DNA of 64,000 nt from Cryptomeria japonica (lineage: Eukaryota; Streptophyta; Pinopsida; Cupressales; Cupressaceae): the NCBI RefSeq assembly GCF_030272615.1, contig NC_081415.1, positions 266,261,925 through 266,325,924 of the forward strand. Direction: 5' to 3'. Each line of letters starts with the position of its first letter. Within the stretch, counting starts at the first letter, position 1. Below are positions 11,020 to 23,100 of the stretch, in pieces. Made by a program: the position numbers and the translations under genes. The notes beneath the pieces are model-generated. The model worked only from the letters and a program-made list of their open reading frames with translations, did not search any database and was not told the origin of the DNA.

Positions 11020-11389
11020 CTAATGTATTATGATCATTCAACGGTTGTAATTATCTTGAAATTTGATGTAATGATTTATATGATTATTTGTAATGATTTG
11101 TAATGATCTGATATGATATATGATGTAAATTAAATGTATTTTTAATGTTGCTAGGGTTTTGTAACCGACCTAATTGTAAAGTATATTTAGGTCAAGTTTG
11201 AGAAGGTTTAGTGTGTCGGTGATCAGAGAAGGAGAGTGTGCCTAACCAGATTGAGATGTTTGCATGAGTGAAGCATATTGGAGTTGAAATGGATCTGTAT
11301 TAGCAAGCAAAGAGTGCATTGATCAGATCATTTATCTTTTATTTCCTAATTGTTGCAATAGTATTAAAATCCCTTAACCAGGTAGGTCC

Positions 11390-11951
11390 TAACAGGCCTG
11401 ATCTTGTAAATCCCTTCATCGGGTTGCTCATTAATTTGGGTTTAAATCCTTTAGCAAGGTTACTCCTACCAGGGTAGAGCTCCTAATAGATCTGAGGTTA
11501 AAATCCCTTCATTGAGTGACTCCTAATAGGTTCTTCTTTTAACCGGGCATTATTGTAAAGCTCCTAACTGGGCTAGGCCTTTAACAGGGTGCATTCCGAA
11601 AGAGTGCAAACATTTTGTGGGTACCAATTCCCATCGTGATTTTTCCCATTTAGATTTTTAAGTGAAAATATTTGTGTTCATGTTGTGGATGGATTGTTGA
11701 TTTATTCATTTGATGTCTTTACTATGTTTGCTTGATGATGAACACTTAAGTAGCTACCGGTATTATTTTTGTAAATCTGTTTTGGAGACTGTTTGATCAG
11801 CTACCGGTATTGGTTATGAACTTTTTTTGGTGAAGTGTTTTTAGATCACTAAAATATTGCAATTTATTGTTATTACTGATTCAACCCCAACCCAACCCCC
11901 CCCCCCCCCCCCGCCCCGCCTCTCAGTAACAATCGGAACCTCACACTAACA
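11390..11951 (+). repeat. 5' LTR (3' part) of the gag-only element
   Basis: It contains a ladder of short phrases such as CTCCTAACAGG, TTTAACCGGG and CCTTTAGCAAGG, then TGTTGTGGATGGATTG and ACCGGTATT twice. The same order is found at 35206-35647. It ends in CTAACA immediately before the primer site. A run of 17 C residues lies at 11896-11912. The left end is the edge of clear similarity, not a proven LTR end. Confidence 0.6.
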
Positions 11952-11953
11952 AT

Positions 11954-11965
11954 TGGTATCAAAGC
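11954..11965 (+). other. Primer binding site (initiator tRNA-Met type)
   Basis: TGGTATCAAAGC, one base different from the usual TGGTATCAGAGC, two bases after the LTR end. Confidence 0.75.
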
Positions 11966-12038
11966 ATTAGGTCCTCTTTGTGCAAAAGCTTAACTGCTTG
12001 AGGTAAAGATCCTTGAGGATAGCATGGGCGAAGGTTAA

Positions 12039-13237
12039 ATGAGTAAACAATATCTTTCAAACAAGCTTGTCGAATCTGAAGAAGCCTATGATGAACTAAA
12101 GGTAAAGTATAAAGCTTCACTGGCTAAGAGAAGAGAGTTGGCTGAGCAGTTGATGGAATTCACTGAAAGCAGTTCATCTGATGAAGTAAACATTGATGCC
12201 TTGGTTAATGAGGATAAAAGTTGAATGATGATAAGGAAAATCTAAGGAGAGAGTTGGAAGCCCTTACCATTAGGATGAGTCAAGAGTTGGAAGCCAGGAG
12301 AGCAGATGAAGACACAATAAAAGATAAGGAGCATGAGATCATAAAGCCGAACTGGGAGATTAGTACCTTGCATGCACAACTTCATGAGGAAAAAGAGGAA
12401 ATACAAATCGATCTAGACATGGCTATGTCTCTCAGAGAAATTATTACAAAGAATAATGAGGAACTTACCAAGGAGTTGGCTAATGCAAATGAGATACTAG
12501 CTAAATTCAACAAGAGCACTACTATGCTTGATGAGCATATTCAGTCACAAAGGTAGAATGGAGATACACATGGCTTGGGATTCACAACCTTTAAACAAGG
12601 ATAGCCATCAAGTACCAGGGACACCTTGCATGAAGCCAAATCTACACCAAAGAAGAAAAAGAAGAACACTGGTAAGAGATCCTACAAACTAGTATGTTTT
12701 AACTATCATAAGGTAGGTCATACTACTAATGTTTTTAGAAGTAGATCCAGTACTTTTAATGGATATAGATCTAATGCATATGAAGAATATAAGCCTAGAA
12801 ATTTTAATAGATATTGCTTCAATTGCAACAAGTATGGGCATAGAGATGTTGAGTGCAGGTCAGGAGTGGACAATCTGAGATCTTACATGGGTCAAAGGTA
12901 TAATGGTGAATGGCAGAGATCTTACAATGACCAGAGGAACCCTACTTGGCAGAGACCTTATGTAAACTGGTCTAGTCCATATGAAATGGAGAATAGATGG
13001 AATGTGACTTGTTCAATCTGTCACAACTATGGACATGTTGCTATGAATTGCAGAAGGAGAACTGGTAGAGGCAATGTTGGACCCTGGAGCGCATCTGGAA
13101 TGGCATGTTTCCATTGTCACAAACCAGGACACCTTGCAAAGTTTTGCAGAGCTAGAATGAACAAACTGGTTAATCATTTTATTGACCAAAAAGGAAAGAA
13201 GAAAGTTGATGTTGAAGAAACCAGGAGAGATGAATAA
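12039..13237 (+). pseudogene. Broken copia-type gag with coiled coil and multiple zinc knuckles
   Basis: The first part (12039-12224) and the second (12221-12556) are the same coiled-coil protein separated by a one-base shift, rich in Glu/Lys heptads (LRRELEALTIRMSQELEARR). After a TAG at 12554-12556 and another near 12602 the same frame runs to 13237. That section has a Lys-rich stretch and four CCHC-like knuckles: FNYHKVGHTTNVF (two Cys lost), CFNCNKYGHRDVEC, CSICHNYGHVAMNC and CFHCHKPGHLAKFC. Three good knuckles in one gag is more than the single one common in copia. It probably bound element RNA in the capsid. No pol follows. Confidence 0.75.
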
Positions 13238-13748
13238 GATATGGAAGAAGAAAAGTGAGGAGATACTATTTGAAGACTCCCATTCTTCACCTAGTGTGGA
13301 GAACCCTTCACCAGTAAACTAAGCTATGATGAGGCTTACGGGGGACATATTGTCAGATCCATTTTTGGACTCCCTAAATGATGTGCAGTAAGTCAAATCT
13401 GCATATTTTGATGCAATATGATGTTATAAAGTGATTTTGAATCGGTTATATTTTAAACCGATAAATTGAATGTGATATGTGTGTCGGTATCAAGTTTTAG
13501 AGTTGAACGGTGATTTGTGTATGTTCAATCGATATGATAAAAGGCAAATAAAATGTGTTTGATAGTCTCATGTTTCACTTAGCATTTTTGTGAGCACATC
13601 TAGAGAGCTACGGGAACTTAGAAGAACTTTTGATTGCTACTTTGGTGAGATAGAAAGTTGACTATGAAGATTGTGGAAGAGCATTTAGATCGGAAACCCT
13701 ACTTGCGAAGAAGTTGATGAGTATTTTGTCAGATCTGATGATACCAAC

Positions 13749-14303
13749 TGTAGACACCTAAAAATGTCTCATTGATCATGTACTAATTATGCCTCTAATT
13801 GATTAAATAATTCTTTAATTATTTAATTAAGTTAATTAATCTTATTCTTCTAATTTCATATTTCCTCGTCATCTTACTAATTATTCTATTTTCAATTCTA
13901 TCCTCATTTAATCATTTAATCGTTTAAACCATTCTAATGTTAATTAAATATTTATTATTTAATTAATTGTGATTTTTAATCCTTAATTTAAATCATCTTC
14001 ATTATTTAAATAAATTCATTTTCAATTGATATCTTTATTCAATTAATCATTAACCCTTTTCTAAATATTAATTAAATATTTATTATTTAATTAATTATGA
14101 TTTTAATTCCTTTAATTTAAATAATCTTTATTATTTAATTAAATTCAATTTCTAAATAATTAAATAGTTTCTTTAAATTATTTAATTAACTAATAATTCC
14201 TCAAATTTAATTCCAAATCCCCAAATTCTAATTTTATTTAATTTCATCTAATTTCAATTAATTTCAAATTCTTCTAATTTCTTCTAATTTCATTTAATTC
14301 TCC
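13749..14303. repeat. AT-rich LTR-like fragment
   Basis: It starts TGTAGACACCTAAAAATG, which has the look of an LTR end, and continues as a very AT-rich stretch built from TTAATTAAT and ATTTAATT words. It abuts the left LTR of the large element exactly where that LTR's first few bases (TGTGGG in the right copy) are replaced. I suggest a fragment of a different LTR, but the other end and a target duplication were not found. Confidence 0.4.
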
Positions 14304-17300
14304 AAATTCTTCCCAAAACCACAGATTGAAAATCAAAGGGACTTGCCAAATCCCTAACTGATCCAATCAGTCTTGGCCAACGAACAGGAATGGTCAAAGA
14401 CCAAATTCCTATGCACTTTAGGCTCCACTAGACCTTAGGTGAGTATACCCCAATCTCCAAAGCATAAAGAGATTTCTTTATAGTGAATTTAAAAGATTGA
14501 ATAGTTGTTTACATGAATGGCAAATTGTTTCCTACAACTATGCTTTATGATATGCTTTTAACTTTGTTTAATCTTAAAAACTTGAGTATAATTGATAACG
14601 AACAAAGCTCATAAAAGAATGTTGTTGGAACCTTGAGTAATTCTGAAAGAACAAAGCTAATAGAAACTAGTAATATTTTTCTCTAGTGAGGACTTCGTGC
14701 ACACCAAAATTTATTCACAGAAAACTAACAATAGACCAGTGCCTTATCTGACAATTTACATGTTATTTAATGGATAAATATTTGTAGTCCTTGGAGACAG
14801 TTTGAAAAACTCACAAGTATGTAAGGCTATCGTTGCAGTCATTTCAATGTATGTCACTAGAACAAAAATAATAATTTTGTTTCCTACATAACAACAAGTG
14901 ATGGCACGCTACAACAAACCTTATTTAGATTTATCAAAAGAACTTTAACTCATCAACATCATATAACATGAAATGATCTAAAGATAAAAACAACAAATCT
15001 TGTATATTAATTTTTGGAATAAAAGGTATACAAAAGCTGCAAACTCACAGGTACATCATGATGTTCTTGTTTGCCCAAAATATAACTTTTCATTCTTACA
15101 GACTTGCTTTACACAACACTACTGGTTCCAATAGACCATCTTGAAAAATAACAATTTTCTTGTCGTTCTTCCCTTCTATTCTGTGTGACTTCCCTTTAAT
15201 AAACATAAGGGATAGTTTGCAGATAGTTTCATTTCCAAAGGACACACCCTTTGATTTAAAGAAATAATTATACATAAGGAACCCTACAAATAAAAGATTA
15301 ATAATGTTCCTTCTAATCTTTAACTTTGATAAAATTCCACTTCCGCTTATAAATTCCTTGGTATTCCTCATCACCAAGTTTTGATAAAATATCCTGCATG
15401 AAAACTAAACCAATCAGGTTCTTTAATTAAAGTTTAATCTCATTCTACCTTCCATTAAGGTTAGCTTGGGATAAAATTGACTCTTCTTTGATAAAGAATA
15501 CATCATCCTAAAATATCAAGGTATTTTTGTTTTTATATAATAATCTTAAGATATTTTACGAATGATAAATGGTCGAAGAAAAAAAGTAAGAAAGAAATAC
15601 TCCCTCTTAATATTCGCAAAAGAAATTTAATTTTTTGTACATATAGTAAAACATTGTAATAAGTCTTTATTCTTTATTTTTGGAATTCATCTGTCAATAA
15701 ATAAAATTCACCTTAAGATATTTTATTGATTTAGGGTGAACATATTTATGAGAAGGTATCACCCACTTGATAATCAAATGCTATTCATTATTTTCACTAT
15801 ATGTCAAAAGGCATTTATAAATAAAATGTAATTCCTTTGACAAAATATTCCTCACTAGTAAATTAAAAGTAAATAATATTACATAATAACATTGAATGAG
15901 AAAATGCTATATTTCATACACTGATTTAAAGTATTTTTTGCAAAAATTATATTTCCAAATATTACATTAAGCCTTTGGGTAAAGAACACTTCCTGTGCAA
16001 TATGTGCCAAGGGAATATAATTTAATTATCTCAATAGCTCGGTATCCATCGGCGTAGCTCTCTACTATCGGGGTAGGTATTTTTCTATTACTCCAATTCC
16101 TGATGACTTAAAATAAAAATATGATATCTCCCATGTCTTCATCGAGGTAACTTTGGCTATTGGTGAAGAGTGCTCTCGTGAAATTACTTTGGCTTCTTTT
16201 TACTTCAGCAAATCCTAAAGAGTGAGACAACCATTCCCATACTTCCGCAAGCACTCCTCGTAGAATTCATGTATTTGTGTAGTCTGGTGACTCTAATGGT
16301 TTCCTCTTAGGATAGTGATTCCTTGAGGAAAACGAACCTTCAATGCTACTAGAAGAGTGAAAGCTTCAACCGAATAATATCCACGATCAACATAATCACC
16401 CATGACAAGTAATTCTTGTTTGGACAGTTTCCCTCAATTCATAAAAGCTCTGTTAGATCATGAAATTGACCATGAATGTCGCCACATATGAGTACCTGCT
16501 CGGTGCATGCTTCTTTGTGCTATCAAGCTCATATTTGAATTTTGTTTTTCCAAGAATTGTCTGAAAAGTCTAAAAGCATAAAACCAAAGCACATAATTTT
16601 GCTCCATTTTATTGGATATTTCCTTGAATTATTGGGAGAATATATGGACAAAACTTGCCCCGAATAAGCTCATGCATCATGCACTTGTTCCCAAGAAATC
16701 TAGTATCTGTCTGCATCCTCTATTAAAACTCAAATTTACAGATGCTCCAACCACAACACATCCATCCAATTTATACTTTTCCATTTTACATCTACAATGG
16801 ATTGATATGTTGTTGGATCTAACAACCGGACTTCTATATTTTCCTTTGAAACTGTTGCGGATAATTCATGAGTGCCACAAGCGGGAATCCCTCATTGGGT
16901 AATCAGGGAAGGCCAAAAATACCTATGTCGATACCCAATGGGTTTCACCCATCAAGCCCCACCTTGTGCAAATGTCACTTTAATTAAAATGATTTACTTT
17001 TTTGGAAAAAAAAATTATTCCTTTTGGCACTTTATTAAATCTTTTATTTAAAAGATTTACAAAATAGGCTCTCCATAAAACTTGTTATATATTTTGTAAA
17101 AATCAAAATCTGAGCATTTTAATTTTACCCTCTTGAAAATAAACTTTTATTTACTTTTACAGTAATCCTGCATATAATACATCAATGCCAACTAAAAATT
17201 TGTGTTAATTAAAAAAAAGTCATTTGAAATCTTATAACACAAATAAATGAATATGTTATAACAAAATGATATTAACTTAAAAAAATAATATCAAAATTAA

Positions 17301-17833
17301 TAATTATATGCAAGAAAAATTAAAATAAGATGTGAATAAAATGACTCTCATATGCCATGAACACATATGGTTTCAAAATTCTGCATTAGGTTGAATAAAT
17401 CATAATCATTTCAGGGAAATGGTTAGCTTAGTGTAATGATCTTGCAAGAAAGAGAACCATTAATATCCAAATGCCATTATTTAAAGAAAATTCAAAATCA
17501 TACATAATGAACTTATTTAAATTTACTTTAAAATGATATAGTAAATAATATCATAAGGTTCTAAAATTTGACATGGGAGTGCTTGAATGTACACAAAATG
17601 TAAAGATATCATTAATTTGACATAATTACACTCGGATGAAATGAATTATGGTTCAGAAGGGCGTACCTGAAAATTCAACTTTTGAATACATATGCATACC
17701 TGGAAATTGACCGCTTAACATACTCATAGGTTTTCAGGAGTTGGTCATAGATAGTGCATACAATTGCATCGAGAAATCCTCTTTTTGGCATGAATCTATA
17801 ACTCTAAAATTTTCAAATTTTAGGGTTCCAACA
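14304..17833 (-). repeat. 3' LTR (left copy) of the large element
   Basis: It is collinear with 27850-31397 over its whole length, from ...AAAACCACAGATTG to ...GGTTCCAACA, with scattered substitutions and small indels. The first six bases of the right copy (TGTGGG) are not matched here, so this end is truncated or replaced. It contains the left copy of the PP2A fragment. A plus-strand open stretch at 16612-16902 is shared in part with the other LTR but resembles no protein I know. Confidence 0.82.
16215..16496 (-). pseudogene. PP2A-type protein phosphatase catalytic fragment, left LTR copy
   Basis: The minus strand gives [17 protein letters not shown] near 16496-16440. After a one-base shift it gives [32 protein letters not shown] and FYEECLRKYGNG, ending in TAG near 16215. 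GDIHGQ, GDYVDRG and GNH are the metal-binding motifs of the PPP phosphatase family (PP2A/PP4/PP6 catalytic subunits). Only about 90 of roughly 310 residues are present, without the C-terminal half. An extra TAG replaces the Glu of the GNHESR motif. The same one-base shift before MGD is present in the other LTR, so the fragment was already broken before the LTRs were copied. Confidence 0.85.
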
Positions 17834-18267
17834 GTGGCTCTTTATGGGGACGTATGCTCCCTGTGAGCATAGCAAGATTCCAGTTGTCTCTGGTAGAGAA
17901 AACCATTAAAAAGCACTCCCTTTTGTAGGTTTTTATCTGAATAAAATTTGGTGGCCCCAGGCCCCCAAAAATTTACATCATTTCTTCCCTCTGTCAAATA
18001 CCTGATTTTGATCATATGGCAATACGAACCTTTTGAAAATATAACCATTTTCTTTACCAATCATAGTGTGCACTTCATCCTTATTATAATAATCTTCACA
18101 GATATACCCCACTGATATCACTCGGTCTGAAAATAAATACTTAGATTTATAGTCTTGTTCACATTTTATTCTATGGTACTCAACTGTGTAATTACCTTGC
18201 CATTGTACTTTATCCTCATTTGAAAACGCTAACAATGCTTTCTCGTTTGAAAAGTTTAAATCACCTT
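17834..18267 (-). pseudogene. Interior reading frame of the large element, 3' part (left of the nested copia)
   Basis: The stretch 18262-17978 reads DLNFSNEKALLAFSNEDK, YHRIKCEQDYKSKYLFSDR and CEDYYNKDEVHTMIGKENGY before a stop at about 17978; another frame stays open to 17842. When the copia and one copy of its target duplication are ignored, this frame is continuous with the minus-strand frame ending at 25934, across one TAG. No domain is recognised. Acidic and Tyr/Lys-rich composition resembles the rest of this element's interior. Confidence 0.5.
18263..18267. repeat. Target site duplication ACCTT (left)
   Basis: Matches 25910-25914, the 5 bp that follow the right LTR. Confidence 0.93.
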
Positions 18268-19763
18268 TGATAGTTCTGATACTTGATGTAAAGTACAGAT
18301 GCCAATAGTTAACAAGATGAGAGTGGGGGGTGAATCATACAAACTTAAACTTCCATGAAATCAACAGATTCAACCTCGGTAACATATAATTCAGCAACTT
18401 ACCAAAAAACTGCTAAACATGCGAACTTATGAATACATAATCATAATAACACTCATAACACCAGATTTAACATGGAAACCCAAATAGGGAAAAAACACTG
18501 TGGAATTTCGGACCCACTAAGAAATATACTCTTCTAGAGTATGCTCGGTTAAAAGTAAATCCTGTTAAAGATTACAAACACATTGCTAGATGTGACCCGG
18601 TTAAGGGATTTCCCTCAGATCTGTTAGGATCTTCACTTTTTTAGAAGTGACCTTGTCAAAGGATTTCAAACACTCACTTAGAATGTTACCTTGCTAGAGG
18701 GTTTACATATAAGACTGTTAAGTCAACTCGGTTAAGAGATTTTCAGTCGCTTACAAAATAACAGAAATAAAATCTATCTGCAACTTCACATCTAAAATGC
18801 TAAAGCATATTCTTATTTGCTCAAAACAATTTAGTCATAGGACTTATCTTGTCCCTCTGCTGGGCTCTCTACATTGTTAATCAAATAGGTCTTCAAGCTT
18901 TTGTGCTTGGTAATCACTATGTAGCATCCCTGTGCTTACACTTGCTTGCATACATTGTTTATCAACAATTCCTTATTTATAAACAATTGCTAACCGCTTA
19001 ATCTCCTTGATCACATTTCCCATGATCAATCTTAGCCATCAGATCTTCAAACTTGACCAGGTTCAATGTATCCTTTTGATCTGAAAATGTTTTACCTTGC
19101 CTTGGGACTTGCAGTCCTTTCTTGGAACTTGCACAAGGTTATTACGGTTCAATCTGCGTTGTAGATCTTCCTGCCGATTTTCCTTCGCCATAGATCTTTA
19201 ACAAACTTCATTCACGGCATACCAATCATTTATACATTTCCAGTTAATCATTGTCCTTCATTAAATAATGCTTTTATCCATCCCATGCGCACTGTCATAA
19301 CTCGGTTGCAACTCGGTAAATACTAAACTTTACTCGGTAGACATTTCACCTTCATTAACCAATATCGATAACCTTAGGGTTTACCGACTAGGTTCTTTGC
19401 TCGGTGACATAGTATAGTATAAACCTTACAATCAATCAACATATGTAGGATATCAAAACAATCTAAACATCATGATCTCATCATTGTCTAACTTGGTAAT
19501 AGTTGCCCATTGAATAGCTTATTTATCCCTTTATTCATCACATTCTTTCTATGTCTTTTATCGACATCTTAATTCTCTTCAAATCAATCTTCTCAAGATA
19601 TGGCAACATCACACTGAATCAGATAATCAATTTCTTGATATCAATGACAAAATAATGTTATAAAGATAGTTATCATCCTTCTTCAGTTATATAAAATAAT
19701 CTTCAACAACCTTCTCAATATCCTTACTGAATATCAACAATCTTTCTTACTGTAATGCCAACA
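18268..19763 (-). repeat. 3' LTR of the nested copia, 1,496 bp
   Basis: It pairs with 24414-25909 end to end. The inner boundary is fixed by the polypurine tract at 19764-19775, the outer by the ACCTT duplication. Confidence 0.95.
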
Positions 19764-19775
19764 ATCTCCCCCTTT
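19764..19775 (-). other. Polypurine tract of the nested copia
   Basis: The minus strand reads AAAGGGGGAGAT directly before the TGTTGG start of the 3' LTR, the usual site for plus-strand primer generation. Confidence 0.9.
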
Positions 19776-20161
19776 GGCATTGATGGCAACACCAACAATT
19801 AAATGGTAGTACCAACAAGATATTCAAATTGATTTGGATTCAAATTGTTGTAAGACTTCTCCTGTTATCCTTGAGCTGTTTAAATCTTCTGATGTTCGAT
19901 CTTCTCCCCCTGTCCTTAGTCTTCCAACCAAACCATTTATAGTCTTCTACCCCTTTGACAACAATTAGAACTAAATCATGATTTCTTCCTCTATGAAGTG
20001 ATTTGCCTTGTTGTGTAACATCTCAGTCTCAGTCAGAGCAACTTGTCTCTATTCATAATTTCCTGCACAACTTTAGAAAACCTTCTAAAGTGCGTAAATC
20101 AGCATCAATCCACACATAATATTCTGTAGATTCATCAAATTGATGCTTTCACCAAACTCGG

Positions 20162-23100
20162 TCAGTGAGTAGAAGATAGGGGTAGGACCCCTAATTTGCT
20201 TCTAAGACACTCAAAAGTGTCCCTTGGCAACGGCTTGGTGAAGATGTCTGCTAATTGCTCCTTTGAACTGATATATTCCAGCACAACTTTCTTCTCTTGA
20301 ACTTCTTCTCTAAGATAATGATACTTTATAGATATATGCTTTGTCTTGGAGTGCATTACTGGATTCTTTGAAATGTTAATGGCACTAGTATTATCACATA
20401 ATATAGTTACTAGCTCGGTAACTTTCTCATTTATACCTTCCAACAGTTGTTTGATCCATGCTATATTGGTACAATTCAATGCTGCAGCAACATATTCAGC
20501 TTCGGTTGTTGACTGTGAGATACATCCTTGTTTCTTGCTAAGCCAACTCACTAGTCTTTCTCCCAAAAAGAAAGCTCCACCACTTGTGTTTTTCCTGTCA
20601 TCTATGTTGCCTGCCCAGTCAGCATCAGTATAAACTTTTAAATCAAAATTATTCATCTTTTCATATACTAAGCCATAATCTTCAGTGCCTCTCAGGTATC
20701 TGAAAATTCTCTTGATTGTTGTTATATGTGTCTCCTTGGGATCTACAGAGAATCTTGCTACAATACCTACTGCATGTGCTATATCCAATCTACTATGCAC
20801 AACATATTGCAATTTTCCAATCATAGATCGGTAAAGTGTCTCATCAACAAATGCAGATTCATCATTCTTTGATAATTTACAGTTAGTAGTCATAGGAGTA
20901 TTTACTGGTTTAGAATCCTCCATTCCAAATTTCTTCAAGATTTCCTTTATGTACTTGGATTGAGTAATGAAAATCTCATCTTTCATTTGCAATATCTGTA
21001 AACCCATAAAATACTTTATCTCACCGATTAGTGACATCTCAAATTCTTTGTACATTTCATTTCCAAAGTTCTTGCATAAGGAGTCATTACCACAAAATAT
21101 AATGTCATCAACAAATATGGCTGAGATCAGTATCCCATTGGCCTCAGCTTTCTTCATGTACATATTGTTGTTTTCACTTGTCCTTATAAAACCAATCTTG
21201 ATCAAATAAGAGTGCAGTCTTTCATACCATGCTCTAGGTGCTTGTTTCAAACCATATAAAGCTTTGTTCAGTTTGCATACCTGATCTTTACTCTTGTCTT
21301 CAACAAATCCTTCAGGTTGTTCAATGTAAACTTCTTCTTCTAGTATACCATTCAAAAATGCAAATTTAACATCCATTTGATAGACCTTGAAATTTTTGAA
21401 AGCAGCATATGCCAACAATGTTCTTACTCCCTCAAGTCTAGCCATAGCTGCAAAAGTCTCACCATAATCTATTCCTTCTTCTTGAGTATAACCTTTGCAA
21501 ACTAGTCTTGCTTTGTTGCGAATGACCTCACCTTTTTCATTTAGTTTGTTTCTAAAAATCCACTTTGTATCGATTACATTTTTGTCCTTTGGTCTTGGGA
21601 TCGGTGTCCATGTGTCATTCTTCTTGATTTGATCAATCTATTCTGTCATAGCATTTACCCAATCTTTACTGTTAAATGCCTCTTTCACTATTCTCGGTTC
21701 AAATTCAGAAATCAGACATGTGTTCTATCTCAGTTTGTTCCTTGTTATCACTGGATCATCCTTATCTCCTATAATCTGACTTGATGCATGATGTCTTCTG
21801 ACATACTTGGCTAATATAGGCTCGGTAGGTTCTGTATGATCTTCTTCATCACTCGGTAACTGGACATTATCTTCATTTTCTTCAACAGCTTTCTCGGTAG
21901 GACTTCTTAGTTGAACATAAATGAACTCTTCATAATCTTCTGGTTCTTTGGAATTTCCTTCATCATTTCTTTCTACAAATTCATCAATTTTTACATTTTC
22001 ACTTTCCACTATTTTGTTAGATGATTTTATCAGACATTTAAATGCTTTACTTCTAGAAGAATAACCAAGAAATGTTCCTTCTTCACTTTTCTAATCAAAC
22101 TTTCCATTTTTGTCATCTTTGTGAACATAGCATCTACTTCCAAAGATTTTGAACTAACTTACATTAGGTTTCTTGTCATACCAGATCTCATATGGTTTCT
22201 TCATAGTTCCTTTCTTCAGTTGAACTCGGTTCAGGGTGTAAACTGCAGTGTTGATTGCTTCTCTCCAAAATGTTTGAGGTACCCTCTTTTCTATCATTAG
22301 GGTTCTGGCACAATGTACAATTGATCTGTTTCTTCTCTTGGCTATCCCATTTTGCTATGGTGTTCTCGATGCAGATACTTGCCTCTTTATACCATGATCA
22401 TTGCAGAATAAGTTAAATTCATCATAAGTGAATTCTCCTCCTCTGTCAGATCTAAGACATTTCAGTTGTCTTCCTGTTTCATTTTCAACTCTTTCCTTGT
22501 ACCATTTAAACATTTGAAAAGCTTCTGATTTTTCTTTTAGAAACATGAGTAACATCATCCTTGAGTAATCATCCACAAATAATATGAAATATTTATCACC
22601 ATAATAACTTTGAACTTTCATAGGACCACAAAGATCAGTATGTACTAGATCTAAAATTCCTTTAGAAGTGTAGGACTTACTTGTAAAGCTTGATCTTGTC
22701 ATCTTACCCATCTGGCATCCTCGGCACATAGCATTCTCAGGTTTTTCCAGACTCGGTAGACCTCTTACTCGATGCTTCTTACTTATTTTGATCATATTAT
22801 CAAAATTTACATGACAAAACCTTTTATGCCATAACCAGGTATCATCTATCTTTGCATAAAGACACTTGTTCCAAGTTGAGTCAAGATGAAATGTGCTACC
22901 TTTTGTTTGTGTCCCGGTAGTAGCTAACTTTCCATTCTTGTCATGAACTTTGACAAATCCTTTCTGAAATTCTATTTGGTATCCTATATTGTTTAGTTGT
23001 GCTACACTCAACAAATTGTATTTCAAACCTTCAACCCAATATACATCATCACATTTAACATTGTCAAGAAATGTTATAGATCCTTTACCTTTTACCGGAC

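Larger units (their letters stand above)
11020..13748 (+). mobile_element. Copia-related element with gag only (non-autonomous or deleted)
   Basis: On the plus strand an LTR-like region ends at about 11951, followed by a tRNA-iMet-type primer site, a broken gag frame, and a G-run (GGGGGAC at about 13340) that could be the polypurine tract. No protease, integrase or RT motif is found between gag and 13748. The LTR part at about 11400-11855 is clearly related to the LTR remnant at 35206-35647. The outer ends are not resolved, because I could not match a second LTR copy to the sequence after the G-run. The class would be a gag-only (TR-GAG-like) derivative. Confidence 0.5.

Noticed and set aside
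13340-13748. 3' LTR of the gag-only element after the GGGGGAC run
   Set aside because: I could not align this stretch with the LTR region before 11951, so the pair is not shown.
16612-16902. 96-codon plus-strand frame, partly shared by the other LTR at 30159-30347
   Set aside because: Shared because the LTRs are copies; the second copy is shorter and no protein family is recognised.
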